A DNA stretch of 64,000 nucleotides from Haloquadratum walsbyi J07HQW2 (GCF_000415985.1 NZ_KE356561.1:1485487-1549486), one strand, 5' to 3'. Positions 38,781 through 48,897 are shown, counted from the stretch's first letter. Notes: a model not told the origin generated them from the sequence alone. Numbers and translations are program-made.

Positions 38781-39356
38781 CGAATTCCCCCGGATCTGTG
38801 TTGTTTTAGCGTGGAAGGAATATAGATGTTATTTGTCTGTTGATACCATTGATTGCCCTTGATTACTTTCTTCTGTATACTTGTATGTTGTCACTGGTAT
38901 ACTAATTGGAGTAAACGACCACGGGTCGGGTGACCCGTGGAACTCTCGCTGAAATCTTTAGACGCTATTTTGACTCACTGTTCAATCCTGTTTTTTATCT
39001 CGTATCCACGCGGTGTAACATACGTCCATCCCAAATCTATGTATCCTCACTTTAGATACTGATTGTCGTTATCAGACCAATGAGGTCAGTTTCCCCGAGA
39101 GATTCAAGCTCACTATGTTCGATTATTTGATCAAAGTACGAGGAGAAGGCGTCTCATTCTTTACAACAGGAATGAATCTGATAACAGAATATACACAAAC
39201 CACCGAGGATAGCACGGTCCGATACTCCAACAGATGATTATCTATCTTAGTGACGTGCATACACTCTCACGCTACAGTGGCTTGTGCGTGGAGGAGCTGA
39301 AGACAATTACAGTCGTCTTAGGATAACATCAGTTTATATCGGCTGAAAGATGATCT
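38781..39356. other. Intergenic, 576 bp, with one palindrome
   Basis: The region separates two minus-strand genes. Apart from the perfect hairpin at 38919-38940 it is AT-rich and holds no coding frame that I accept. Confidence 0.4.
38919..38940. repeat. Perfect 9-bp hairpin, likely relic of an IS200/IS605-type end
   Basis: CCACGGGTC and GACCCGTGG flank a GGGT loop. The GC-rich palindrome stands out in AT-rich DNA. Subterminal hairpins like this are recognised by TnpA in IS200/IS605 elements, and a TnpB tail lies 1 kb away. An alternative is a factor-independent RNA structure, but no T-run follows at once. Confidence 0.45.
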
Positions 39357-40205
39357 CTATTCTTGTGCAACACTCGTTTGCATCGTCTGGGCGTTCGTGG
39401 CTATGCCGACCGTTTCAGACCCCATTACAATCAGTCCTGCCTCAGACGCTGTTGTATCGATAAACGTCTCAAGTGCTGCTGTGGCAGCCTCATCTGCTGT
39501 GTGACCGTTCATGAGATGATTGACCGCGATTCGACCCAGTGTGACGCGTGCAATATCTTCACCGGCACCTGTTGCACTAGCACCACCGTCTGGTGAACAG
39601 TAAAATCCGGACCCTACTTGTGGTACATCGCCGACACGTCCAGCGAGTGCAAACCATCGTCCACGGGTCGATGTTCCAGCGGCATATTGGTCGCCGTCAT
39701 GTGCAACGGCGCCAACTGTATCGTATCCGCCAAAGCGATCTGCAGCCCATTCAATTGTAGCCTGCGAACTGTCGGTTGGAATATCAGTGTCGTCCCATCG
39801 AGCTTGATCGGCATCATTCCATAGATTGGCATCCGTTGTGATTCCATAATCGGCTGCTAATTCAACCGCCTGTCCGCCCGCAATTAGAACATGTGGTGTT
39901 TTTTGACAAACAACTCGAGCAACTGAAATGGCATGTTCAACGCCAGGCATCGCACATGCGGCACCAGCGCTCCGGTCACTCTGCATTATGCCTGCATCGG
40001 TACGGGGAGTGCCATCAGTTTGCACCGCTCCACTGCTTCCAGCGTTGAACTGATCAGCGGTCTCAAGTTGTCGAAGCGCGGTTTCAACCGCCTCAAGCGG
40101 AGTGCTGGACCCAACAGCACGTGTGGCAGTATCATCGAGGATCGATTGACGCTGCGCTGGAGCTTCCGGGCTGTCCCCAGCCCCACCATGGAGAATGATA
40201 CGCAT
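39357..40205 (-). CDS. Isoaspartyl peptidase/L-asparaginase (Ntn-hydrolase)
   Basis: A 282-residue protein beginning MRIILHGGAGDSPEAPAQRQ, the standard start of the plant-type asparaginase family, so the ATG at 40205 was chosen over one four codons upstream. FNAGSSGAVQTDGTPRTDAGIM is the conserved substrate-side region. YDTVGAVAHDGDQYAAGTST contains the Thr (in TVGAVA) that becomes the nucleophile after autocleavage. The enzyme hydrolyses L-asparagine or beta-aspartyl dipeptides, repairing or recycling isoaspartyl peptides. It is transcribed alone. Confidence 0.93.
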   Translation of the reverse strand: MRIILHGGAGDSPEAPAQRQSILDDTATRAVGSSTPLEAVETALRQLETADQFNAGSSGAVQTDGTPRTDAGIMQSDRSAGAACAMPGVEHAISVARVVCQKTPHVLIAGGQAVELAADYGITTDANLWNDADQARWDDTDIPTDSSQATIEWAADRFGGYDTVGAVAHDGDQYAAGTSTRGRWFALAGRVGDVPQVGSGFYCSPDGGASATGAGEDIARVTLGRIAVNHLMNGHTADEAATAALETFIDTTASEAGLIVMGSETVGIATNAQTMQTSVAQE

Positions 40206-40435
40206 GTAGATGCTCATTAATCAGCAGTCAATATGGTTTTGATAATAATTAATTTATGTCGATCATTAGTATCTGAGGAATCTGGGTATATTGAGATCTC
40301 TCCGTGTTTTGAAAACGCTGGAATATATGCGGTGGCTTGCTCTTGCAGATTTAGCTGACTGCTAGGAACAGTTTCGTGTAAGTTTGCTGCCCAATTATTG
40401 TTTTGAGCAAGTGTAATGACGGTCAACACAGCAAA

Positions 40436-42100
40436 TCAAGCCGTTGACCACGTCGGACGATCAGCAGGTGGTTGAAGTCCTCGTGGGAGAAGACTAAATC
40501 GATAGACACCAGGGGCAACCTGGACGGTAACAGTATTGTGCTCATCGTGAACAATGTGTAAGGTCGTTTCAGATGGAACTGCTACCGGAACCGGTTCGGT
40601 TTCAACAGCAGGCGCATATCCAGCTTCGATAAACGTGAGATGATTATCAACAGGGAGGTTCACTTGCTTTGGTATGTCAATCCCAACACGAGCGTCACTC
40701 GCACGATCCCGAGCCGTGGCTTCGATATCCTCACGCTGCGTTTCGAGCATCGCCTCAAGTGACCGACTAGCTTCCTCACGAGCGGTTTCGATTGTCACAG
40801 AAAGCCGTTGTGTGCCCGCGAGTCCACCAACACGGCGAGGGCTACGGATATATGAGACATCATCGTAGCCGGTATAGACGACAGCCGGACCATGATCAAG
40901 AGCGAATAATAATTGAACATACGAGAGTAATTCAAGATCCCCATCAGCAGTTGCTGGTTCAAGCACTACTGCACCCGTTTCAGATACCGTTGCTGTGAGT
41001 GTCGCATTGACTGCTGGCGAATCGCTCCGTCCCCAAATATGCTCAGCCGGGAGCGTCGTTGATTCAAGATAATTATCAACAAGCCGGCGATTTTCTCGAC
41101 GGCGGGTTGTTCTAGCAATTTCTTCTGGAAATCCGGCGAGATCATCGGTACGCTCGACACGGAGATCACCTTGCAGCCGGATTCGCTCCCCTGGGGCGGC
41201 ATTGAGCCGGTCATGATCGACATGTGGATTAAGTTCGCGGTCAAATCCCATGGCATCACGAATTGCTGCATGTGTCGTCTCCTGTGTCGGATCCAGCGCT
41301 GTCACATCAGTTACGTGTGCAAAGAGACCAACAGGTGTGTCATCACAACCAACAATAACACCACGTGTCGGCGTGTCTGATTGGATTCCTGTCGTTGCCG
41401 GACATAAAATGGCGATTAAGTCATCATTATATGGAACTGTAATTGAGTCTGCACGAGCGAGTGCAGAGAGATCAGTTCCTCCAGGAGTGTGTAATTCAGA
41501 TTCACTTGTTTCGAAGAGATCAGCGACAATCGAGAGCATTTCTTCTTGAATCGTCTTGATTGCGACCGCAAGTGACTGTGAATTACAGATTGTCTCATAA
41601 TGGGTCTCGAATGAGTTCGCAACGGTCGTCGGAGAGATTTCTTGGAAGGGAAATGGTCCAGGATGATCAGGTTGAGTGTGTGTTGGCTGATACGTGTCAA
41701 AAGTGTCCTCCCAAAGTGTCTCAGCGCGTTCAAACAATGTGGGAACAACTGAGGGATTGCGAAGAAGCATCGTTGGGGTGATCACACGGTCATCATACAT
41801 CTCATTACAAACTTCTCGTTCATCCGGGCGGACAAGAGCCTTAAAATTGTGACTGTTAAACTGATATGGCTCGGTGTGATCAGGTAATTCCTGTGTAACC
41901 GGATATCCGCGATCTGTCGCGAAATGATGTTTGGCAACAGGCGTAATTACACCGCGGTTTAGTGCGGTTGTAAGTCGACGACTCGTTGTCATCATTGACT
42001 CATAGACACTGAGTGGTGACTCATCGACGATGGTATCGTCGGTGGTTACTGATTGTAAGCTAGTATCAGTAGTCGTATCGGGGGTATGTGGTGATGTCAT
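40436..42100 (-). CDS. Unrecognised haloarchaeal protein of 554 residues
   Basis: A long acidic soluble protein with no signal peptide, membrane segment, P-loop or metal-binding motif that I can see. The N-terminal 40 residues are Ser/Thr/Asp-rich and probably disordered. Notable blocks are YQFNSHNFKALVRPDEREVC, FRRENRRLVDNYLES-type basic region, YVQLLFALDHGPAVVYTGYD and a coiled-coil-like EEASRSLEAMLETQREDIEA. Codon use and acidity fit the host, and full length without stops argues for a real gene. I do not assign a function. It is transcribed alone. Confidence 0.6.
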   Translation of the reverse strand: MTSPHTPDTTTDTSLQSVTTDDTIVDESPLSVYESMMTTSRRLTTALNRGVITPVAKHHFATDRGYPVTQELPDHTEPYQFNSHNFKALVRPDEREVCNEMYDDRVITPTMLLRNPSVVPTLFERAETLWEDTFDTYQPTHTQPDHPGPFPFQEISPTTVANSFETHYETICNSQSLAVAIKTIQEEMLSIVADLFETSESELHTPGGTDLSALARADSITVPYNDDLIAILCPATTGIQSDTPTRGVIVGCDDTPVGLFAHVTDVTALDPTQETTHAAIRDAMGFDRELNPHVDHDRLNAAPGERIRLQGDLRVERTDDLAGFPEEIARTTRRRENRRLVDNYLESTTLPAEHIWGRSDSPAVNATLTATVSETGAVVLEPATADGDLELLSYVQLLFALDHGPAVVYTGYDDVSYIRSPRRVGGLAGTQRLSVTIETAREEASRSLEAMLETQREDIEATARDRASDARVGIDIPKQVNLPVDNHLTFIEAGYAPAVETEPVPVAVPSETTLHIVHDEHNTVTVQVAPGVYRFSLLPRGLQPPADRPTWSTA

Positions 42101-42310
42101 TATGATAAATTTATTACGTGAATCATCCCAGCTATTACTCGATGAAGACTATAACGGTTGTATACAGTATGTTGTTATCAAAACAAATTATATCACAATA
42201 CGTATAGTAGATATAATTTACAGATAAACAGCGATTTAGAGCGAATTAATCATGATAAATTGGATAATCGACACTTTTGATGATTATCATCATAATATAA
42301 ATAAGAGCAA

Positions 42311-42631
42311 TCAGTCGCCGGCAAAACTGAGAGTGTCAATTGCGTCAGAGACAGTCTCACCTGGATCAGGTTCGATTCGAAATAACTCTTTTATCGACTC
42401 TGATGGTGTTTCAACATGTGTAATTGATAATCCGGTTGTACTGACGGTGACACGCTGATATCCGTCTGTCGTCGCGACATACAGTCGACCGGATGTGTCG
42501 CCTTCGTAGATATCAAGGGTCATAATATCAGCATCGAGTGACTCAACAACCTGTGAAATCATTGTCGAATCAACGTCTGCGGACGCCACTTCTGTCGTGC
42601 CGAACTCCTCAGTTGAGGCAACTGTTACCAT
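42311..42631 (-). CDS. Small haloarchaeal protein, unknown function
   Basis: A 106-residue acidic protein, with alternating strands and helices suggested by ESLDADIMTLDIYEGDTSGR, LYVATTDGYQRVTVSTTGLS and VETPSESIKELFRIEPDPGE. It has no signal peptide, membrane helix or cysteine pattern. It sits 122 nt upstream of the divergent UspA-like gene. Its composition looks genuine, but I do not recognise the family. Confidence 0.6.
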   Translation of the reverse strand: MVTVASTEEFGTTEVASADVDSTMISQVVESLDADIMTLDIYEGDTSGRLYVATTDGYQRVTVSTTGLSITHVETPSESIKELFRIEPDPGETVSDAIDTLSFAGD

Positions 42632-42752
42632 ACGAATTTCTGTCGTCTGAGCGTAATAAGCATGCCGCCATCATAAAATTCGATTCATAGAGGATAATCA
42701 TCGTTTATACCGAAACCTACAGTATCGTTCATTACTCATACTGACCTGTTTC

Positions 42753-43157
42753 ATGACAACATATTTGATCGGAACAGATAGCGAGCAGGCAAGTCAGGTC
42801 ATCTGTGACCATCTTGAGCAGACTCTCGGTAGCGGTGCAACCCTCAACGTTATTCATGTTATGACAAGCTCCGATATCGAGGAGCGTCGGGATGGTGAAA
42901 CTGCACTTGAAATATTCAATGACCGTTTTGAGAGAACTGACGTTCCTGTCTCAACAACACAGTTCAATCGTGAAGCATCGCCGACAGAGGAGTTACTCCG
43001 AGAAGCTGAAGCGATCGACGCAGATCAGATTGTGACTGCACTTCGGCGTCACTCACGCACTGAGCGCGCGATCTTTGGAAGTGTCTCACATTCGTTGATC
43101 GAGCAAACACCACAACCATTGACACTTGTTCCGCTCCCAGAGTATATCGCTGATTGA
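42753..43157 (+). CDS. UspA-like universal stress protein
   Basis: A 134-residue protein with the Usp fold: the beta1 strand TTYLIGTDSEQASQVICDHL, VIHVMTSSDIEE, and at the C-terminus ATPTEELLREA- and QIVTALRRHSRTERAIFGSV followed by SHSLIEQTPQPLTLVPL, where the GS..H-x9-VPL pattern is the nucleotide-binding signature in a somewhat reduced form. Such proteins bind ATP and respond to stress; their targets are mostly unknown. It is transcribed alone, divergently from the small gene at 42311. Confidence 0.82.
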   Translation: MTTYLIGTDSEQASQVICDHLEQTLGSGATLNVIHVMTSSDIEERRDGETALEIFNDRFERTDVPVSTTQFNREASPTEELLREAEAIDADQIVTALRRHSRTERAIFGSVSHSLIEQTPQPLTLVPLPEYIAD

Positions 43158-43197
43158 TCACATACAACGTGAGTGCCTGCTTGTAATCTTTCCGTCA

Positions 43198-44334
43198 TTA
43201 ATCATTTGTAGCTGCGCTTGGACCTTCGTCACTGCTATTTGTTGTATTAACACCCGATGGTGATGTAGCCACATCTGCGTTATCCGCTGTATTGAGAAGC
43301 CGTGGAAGCGCTGTGTTCGCGAATGTCAATCCAATAACAAGCAGGATTGGTGCGAAAAAGAGCCCATAGAATCCAAGCACAACTGGACCAAGCGTGTATG
43401 CCAACATCAATAATCCAACGTGTGTCTCATCGCCGCTCAACAGAGGTCGAAGCACGATATCTGGAATTGTGTCGATAACCACAATAGCAACAACGAGCAG
43501 TCCAGCGATATATATCAAGTTAGATGGATCGCCACCGAGAAGGATTGGAATCGCACTTAAAAGTGTTAGTGGGAAATAAACAATTTTCATTCCTACGACA
43601 GGGATGAGACTTGCAATGCCGGTAAGCCCACCAGCCAAAGCTGGATACGGTACCTCGGCAGGGATAGGCACAACCACATTATACAGAGTAAAAACGCCAA
43701 TGGCAATCAGTGAAATTGACAGCACATTCAGTAGATTACCGAAAAGAACCGATTCAAGTTCTCGATCAGCCGCTTCAAGATACTCACGAATAATCGCTTC
43801 ATCATCGAATCGGAGGAGCCATGCACCGATTTTCTCACCATCAATGAGTAGATAGTACGTAACAATAAGAATGATAAATAAATTCAGTGTGAACTGTGAA
43901 ATTATACTTGTGAGGACACTTGCATGAGCTGTTGCAAAGTCAATGAGTGGGGTGAGTTGTCCTGACTGATAGGCCTCATACAGCCCCTGTACTGTGAATT
44001 CAGGGACACGGCTAACGCTACCAAACCACGAAACGTTCTCTGCTGCGACGGAAATAAGATCATATTCATCAACAAACGCACGGGCTTCAACAACTAGTAG
44101 AACACTTGCATAGCTGATTAAGAATATAAGTGGAATTGCGAGCGATCCAAGTGCAATGGCGGCTCGGATGCTAGCAGGAAGCCGAAACTTCTCTAGCAGG
44201 GAATAATACTGACGCGTCGAGTAGTATAAGAAGACAGCAATAGTCAACGGCGCAATAAATTCGTATGCGAGAAACCCAATGACAGTAAACACTGCGAGCC
44301 CAAACAGAGCAACTGCAAACCGTCTTGCATTCAT
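43198..44334 (-). CDS. AI-2E family (PerM-like) transporter
   Basis: A 378-residue integral membrane protein with about eight predicted helices. The family arrangement is clear: ARRFAVALFGLAVFTVIGFL and FIAPLTIAVFLYY at the N-terminus, LFIILIVTYYLLIDGEKIGA in the middle, then YPALAGGLTGIASLIPVVGM and GDETHVGLLMLAYTLGPVVL near the end. The last 40 residues are polar and cytoplasmic. Members export small signals or couple ion flux; the substrate is unknown. It faces convergently towards the UspA-like gene with 40 nt between. Confidence 0.9.
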   Translation of the reverse strand: MNARRFAVALFGLAVFTVIGFLAYEFIAPLTIAVFLYYSTRQYYSLLEKFRLPASIRAAIALGSLAIPLIFLISYASVLLVVEARAFVDEYDLISVAAENVSWFGSVSRVPEFTVQGLYEAYQSGQLTPLIDFATAHASVLTSIISQFTLNLFIILIVTYYLLIDGEKIGAWLLRFDDEAIIREYLEAADRELESVLFGNLLNVLSISLIAIGVFTLYNVVVPIPAEVPYPALAGGLTGIASLIPVVGMKIVYFPLTLLSAIPILLGGDPSNLIYIAGLLVVAIVVIDTIPDIVLRPLLSGDETHVGLLMLAYTLGPVVLGFYGLFFAPILLVIGLTFANTALPRLLNTADNADVATSPSGVNTTNSSDEGPSAATND

Positions 44335-44941
44335 TTATCCAGTAATTATCATAGTAGAATTTAAATACATGCCTATCACTGTCAAGTACTGAATCAGTAA
44401 GACCACTAACCATCTGACCGATAGGTGGTGTTTTTATCAGATCAATAATACTATTACTGCTTATTTGCACTATCTCACCAAACAAAGCAATACTGAGAGA
44501 TGCAGATTATTATTATTTATCATGCAATATCGAACTAGCGGCAGTGATCATGTCAGCATTGACATCGAATCTTCTATGCATATGCTTAGCGAATGATGCT
44601 GTGGACGTCTAAATATGAGTGAGCAATGTCACGCATGTATGTGAATTAATTTTATCATTGTATTTCGTTGAATACACAAGTATATAATAAATCTTTATGC
44701 ACAATTATTGGGTGACGTTCTAAATGACACCTGTCGGAGTATATTTTTATCTAGTGCAAATACTGACTACACATTTAAATTATTGGTTTTATTAGAATAG
44801 ATATTAGCAGAAAATAATTTATGTTGATAATTTATTGGTTGATACAATCATTATATTCAGATATTGCTGTATAATATAAATTGACTATCTATGATTATAC
44901 GCCACAACTAAATCACATGTGCAGCAAGTAGAAATAATTGT
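44335..44941. other. Intergenic, AT-rich, no gene seen
   Basis: 607 nt upstream of mobB and of the AI-2E gene (divergent). It is strongly AT-rich with many TATA-like words and no coding frame. Both promoters must be here. Archaeal promoters could be anywhere in it, so I do not mark one. Confidence 0.45.
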
Positions 44942-45448
44942 ATGTCAACACTACCTACAAATACTGAGATACAGCCGCTCTGTATCGTTGGACCAAGTGA
45001 TAGTGGAAAGACAACATTTCTTGAATCACTCATTGGACATCTCAGTGTAGTCGGTCAGGTTGGAACTATCAAATCAATACACCACGACATAGAACCAGAT
45101 ACACCGGGAAAGGATACATACCGACACCGACAGGCTGGTGCTGAGACCGTTGTTGGCGTGACACCATCGCTCTCATTTCAGATTTCAACAAGTGGGAAGG
45201 CTGATACCGAAGATGAGGCTGATATGCTTGATACAGTTGTCTCTGATCTCAAAACAAGTGGATATCAGTTCATCCTGATAGAGGGATTCGATTCATCTTC
45301 GTATCCAAAATATGTTCTCACCGACAGTAATGAGACTGATCGATCTACGTACGACATTGCACCCCCAGTTGTTGGTCGCGCGAGTTTAGACGAAACTAAT
45401 TCGAAGGCAGTCGCGTCTGCAATCATCGATGGGACGCTCTTTCGATAG
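44942..45448 (+). CDS. mobB: Molybdopterin-guanine dinucleotide biosynthesis adaptor MobB
   Basis: A 168-residue P-loop protein. Walker A is IVGPSDSGKTTFLESLIGHL (near residues 16-35). KSIHHDIEPDTPGKDTYRHR is the conserved histidine/aspartate segment of MobB, and LIEGFDSSSYPKYVL the later family block. MobB binds GTP and helps MobA attach GMP to molybdopterin. The moaB gene elsewhere in the window fits a molybdoenzyme-using organism. It is transcribed alone. Confidence 0.9.
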   Translation: MSTLPTNTEIQPLCIVGPSDSGKTTFLESLIGHLSVVGQVGTIKSIHHDIEPDTPGKDTYRHRQAGAETVVGVTPSLSFQISTSGKADTEDEADMLDTVVSDLKTSGYQFILIEGFDSSSYPKYVLTDSNETDRSTYDIAPPVVGRASLDETNSKAVASAIIDGTLFR

Positions 45449-45669
45449 TTTTGGGCAACGCTTCCAGTATTGAAAATTGAGTGAAGGCAAGTAGTCAAAA
45501 ACTTGAAATCGGATGAAACATCTGCACACCTCAGTTAGCTATTTCTCGAGTGTTTGAGAACTACCGATCTTCAGCTGAAGTGTGTAATTACCGATCCACT
45601 CTGAACAGTATGATGCTCAGAGTATTCGCTCTATTAATCAATTGAACGTTGTGAGGAAAGCCAGCTTAG

Positions 45670-46473
45670 CTAGGAGACCGTGACATCGTATTGATCCGGG
45701 TCAAACGGTGCTGCTGTTCGCCAGTAATGATCGTGTGTCTCAACAGCCCACTGATACACACGGTCATTGGTGCTTGCAAGTGATGCCTGGACAAGCCCGC
45801 GACCGTCACGAAGCAAAAATATAACCGTTTCATTTGTGAGTGTTGCCGCAAGGGGAACGCCGTCAGTTCGAACCCGAAGGCGACCGTCATCGGCACTTCC
45901 GACTGATTGCAACTGCTCCCACAGCGTTTCATTATTAGCAATTGCAGTAATTGCAGACTCAGAGAGAACGGCTTCAAATGTCTGGGCACCGGTTCTCACT
46001 CTCCGTTCAACAATCTCAATGCTTTGTTCATTAAATGCATGCGAGAATACTCGTAGGTGGGTTGCATCCTCCATAACAGCAAGTACTTCTCTTAGTGGAG
46101 CACTCGGACGCGTCTGTGTTGGAACAGTAATTGTTGCATCTGAGAGATGTTCAAGATCAAAGTCCATGGCATGGGTCGGAAGATAATCAATAATCTCTCG
46201 CAGCTTTGTCTCTGTTTCGAGACTCTCAAGCAGATCAGTTACGCTGTCAGCGACCAATCGTCCTGTTGCAGTTGCTACATACTCAGTTCCATCATGTCGT
46301 ATCCATGACCGTTCCGTAAAATCCTCGAGAATCCGCCCGAGAGTTGCCTGTGATGCGTCAGTCTCCTTACCAAGCTCGCCTCGTGTATATCGATTCTCTG
46401 CGAGACGTTCGAGAACAAGCACGCGATTTTCTGATCGCGAAAGGAACTCAATCTCTGATAAGGCTTCATCCAT
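45670..46473 (-). CDS. Winged-helix transcriptional regulator, FilR1-like
   Basis: A 267-residue protein from the ATG at 46473 (MDEALSEIEFLSRSENRVLV). Residues 8-80 form the winged helix: VLERLAENRYTRGELGKETD then ASQATLGRILEDFTERSWI, with wing GTEYVATATGRLV. The C-terminal sensor part, FSHAFNEQSIEIVERRVRTG, RLRVRTDGVPLAATLTNETV and DGRGLVQASLASTND, is the same type as in the regulator at 31297. The ligand and target are unknown. It is divergent from the DMT transporter at 46660, which it may control; that is inference. Confidence 0.83.
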   Translation of the reverse strand: MDEALSEIEFLSRSENRVLVLERLAENRYTRGELGKETDASQATLGRILEDFTERSWIRHDGTEYVATATGRLVADSVTDLLESLETETKLREIIDYLPTHAMDFDLEHLSDATITVPTQTRPSAPLREVLAVMEDATHLRVFSHAFNEQSIEIVERRVRTGAQTFEAVLSESAITAIANNETLWEQLQSVGSADDGRLRVRTDGVPLAATLTNETVIFLLRDGRGLVQASLASTNDRVYQWAVETHDHYWRTAAPFDPDQYDVTVS

Positions 46474-46659
46474 ACTATAGTAAATTATATCCCAGGTCAT
46501 ACGCTCTTCGCCGCGTGCAATCATTTCACACCACAGTAGATACACACACCGAGATACTACAAGAGCGTATGCAATATTTTATCAATTCTATTAGGTGTAT
46601 CAAGATGCAATATAGTATGTGGACGATTACTGGATTCAACGATTTGGTGGTGAGCAATT

Positions 46660-47733
46660 ATGAGTTCTCGACGAGCGTTCGGGCTCTTCATCGCCTCAGC
46701 TGTACTGTTCGGCGGTACATTCGTTGGTGCAAAAGCTGGGCTCCCATATTTTCCGCCACTCACATTTGTTGCAATCCGGTTTGATATCGGAGCCATTGTG
46801 TTAGCCGGGTACGCAGCGTATAAATTATCCCTTGCCGAACTTCAGCCGCGTACTCGGGGTGATGTCATTGCGATTCTTGCGACTGGTGTTTTCGTTATTG
46901 GATCAACAAATGCACTGATTTTCATTGGGCAACAGTACACGACAAGTGGTGTCGCTGCAATTATTATGAGCCTCAATCCGATTTTAACGCCAGTCTTCGC
47001 CGCATTTGCACTATCAGATGAATCGCTCACACGACGCGGAGTTGTCGGGATCGTTGCAGGACTTATTGGTGTTGGACTGGTAGCGAATCCCGATCCAAGC
47101 GCGTTTATTGGAAGTGTTGGATTGCCAATTATATTCGGTGCTGCTGTCATGAGTGCGCTTGGTACTGTGATAATCCGATGGGCAACACCAACTATGTCAA
47201 GTGCAGCACGAACTGTATGGGGTGTCCCAATCGCTGCTATTGTAACACACCTTCTAGCCGCCACGGCAGGTGAGTCGATGGCTGCTATCTCGGTGACACC
47301 AATAGCGGTGATTGCATTGTTATACGTAGGTATTGGGTCCGGTGCTATCGCATATCTCAGCTACTTTGCATTGATTGACACCGTGGGTGCAACACGTGCG
47401 AATCTATTATTTTATCTCACTCCTGTCGTTTCAGCACTTGGCGGATGGATCATTCTTGATGAGACAATATCAATGCTCACAATAACAGGATTCGCAGTGA
47501 TCCTTGGTGGGTTCTTAATCATTGGTGGTGACTCGATTACAGCGGTTATTACACGCCGCCACCCGCAGATATGGACACAATGGATGGTGCTTCGAGGATG
47601 GATAATTTCATTACTGCCATCTCCAAGACTGTCATATCCACTTCGTGTGATTCAGTCTCAAATTAAAGAACCACAAACGCAAACAGAAGAACAGTCACAA
47701 TCATATTCTCCTCCGCCATCTCAGTCTGACTGA
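46660..47733 (+). CDS. DMT (EamA) family transporter
   Basis: A 357-residue membrane protein with ten hydrophobic helices arranged as two EamA repeats. The first starts FGLFIASAVLFGGTFVGAKA, then the second IALLYVGIGSGAIAYLSYFA with the later ANLLFYLTPVVSALGGWIIL typical of the family. The C-terminal 55 residues are polar with QTQTEEQSQSYSPPPSQSD, a disordered tail. Members export or import metabolites or amino acids; the substrate is unknown. Only 80 nt separate it from the gate protein, on the same strand. Confidence 0.88.
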   Translation: MSSRRAFGLFIASAVLFGGTFVGAKAGLPYFPPLTFVAIRFDIGAIVLAGYAAYKLSLAELQPRTRGDVIAILATGVFVIGSTNALIFIGQQYTTSGVAAIIMSLNPILTPVFAAFALSDESLTRRGVVGIVAGLIGVGLVANPDPSAFIGSVGLPIIFGAAVMSALGTVIIRWATPTMSSAARTVWGVPIAAIVTHLLAATAGESMAAISVTPIAVIALLYVGIGSGAIAYLSYFALIDTVGATRANLLFYLTPVVSALGGWIILDETISMLTITGFAVILGGFLIIGGDSITAVITRRHPQIWTQWMVLRGWIISLLPSPRLSYPLRVIQSQIKEPQTQTEEQSQSYSPPPSQSD

Positions 47734-47814
47734 ATATTGGATGTAATATGAAGTATCCAGTCGGTCATACTTGATACCGACGCCAATTTGTCGCTTGGGC
47801 TAACATATAATACT

Positions 47815-48897
47815 GTGAACGTACTGGCGCTGATTGATTCTCTCTGGCCAATCCTCGCAGATGTTATCCCGCGGGTTGCTCGGATTGCAGTGTTCGTAAC
47901 TGTTGGTGTCTTCCTCGCAAATGTTGCTGTTGGGTTTGGACTTGTCGAGCGTATTGCGGTCATCTCAAAGTATCTTACTCGACCTGCAAATCTCCCTGAT
48001 GAGGTAGGGACTGCAATTGTCACAACCGCTGCCTCAACGACAGCTGGATACGGGATGCTTGCGGACTTCAGAGAGTCAGGACGACTCTCAGACATAGAGA
48101 CGCTAATCGCCGTGACAATGAACACATTCTTTGGATTTGTCCAACACATATTCACTTTCTACGCGCCAGTATTGATCCCAATTCTCGGAGCACGGGTTGG
48201 CTTTCTCTATGTTGGTGCACGTGCAGCCATTGCACTCGGTATTTCTATTGTGGGCGTGCTCGCTGGAGCCGTTCTTCTCGGTCCGACTGGACTAGGTAGT
48301 AACCAGCAGCAAAAGCATACGACAGAGACTACCCCTGATTCGTTGACAGAACCAGAACCAGGATCAGAAAAACAAATAGAAGCAAATTCTACTACCACGA
48401 ATAACAATCCGCGGTCTGATGGTGGTCCTGTAGCGACCGATGATAATCGATCGACTCAGGCTGTACTCCGCACAGCCGGCGAAAAAACGTGGTCAAAGAC
48501 TCGACGCATCGTCCCTCGGCTGGCGATTATTTATGTGCTGATTACGATTATAATCGAAACACAGGATCTTCGCGAGGTGACGGCAATTGCAGAGCCACTG
48601 ACAGCAGTACTTGGGCTTCCTGGTGCAGCACTTCCTGTTGTTGCGGTCTTTGCATTTGACACAACAGCTGGCGCAGCAACAATCGCTCCAATGGTCGGTC
48701 CGACGTTTACTTCACAAACAGCCGTTGCAACGATGCTTCTCGGCGGGATTGTATCATTTGCAGTCTCAACATTCAAACGCTCCATCCCGTTTCAATATGG
48801 TATCTGGGGACCAACCTTTGGCTCGAAAGTAATTATTGTCAATACGGTGCTGAAGATTATTTTTATTACTGCTGCTCTTGCTGTATTATTAGTGTAA
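47815..48897 (+). CDS. Gate-domain membrane protein (nucleoside-recognition family)
   Basis: About 360 residues from the GTG at 47815; a TTG nine codons upstream (47788) is an alternative. Two halves of membrane helices, IPRVARIAVFVTVGVFLANV with TAASTTAGYGMLADFRESGR, and RIVPRLAIIYVLITIIIETQ with AFDTTAGAATIAPMVGPTFT, are inverted Gate repeats, as in SpmA/B, FeoB and nucleoside transporters. Between them is a polar, Thr/Gln/Asn-rich linker of about 60 residues. The conserved small-residue motifs suggest a membrane pore or transporter; its substrate is unknown. Confidence 0.82.
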   Translation: MNVLALIDSLWPILADVIPRVARIAVFVTVGVFLANVAVGFGLVERIAVISKYLTRPANLPDEVGTAIVTTAASTTAGYGMLADFRESGRLSDIETLIAVTMNTFFGFVQHIFTFYAPVLIPILGARVGFLYVGARAAIALGISIVGVLAGAVLLGPTGLGSNQQQKHTTETTPDSLTEPEPGSEKQIEANSTTTNNNPRSDGGPVATDDNRSTQAVLRTAGEKTWSKTRRIVPRLAIIYVLITIIIETQDLREVTAIAEPLTAVLGLPGAALPVVAVFAFDTTAGAATIAPMVGPTFTSQTAVATMLLGGIVSFAVSTFKRSIPFQYGIWGPTFGSKVIIVNTVLKIIFITAALAVLLV

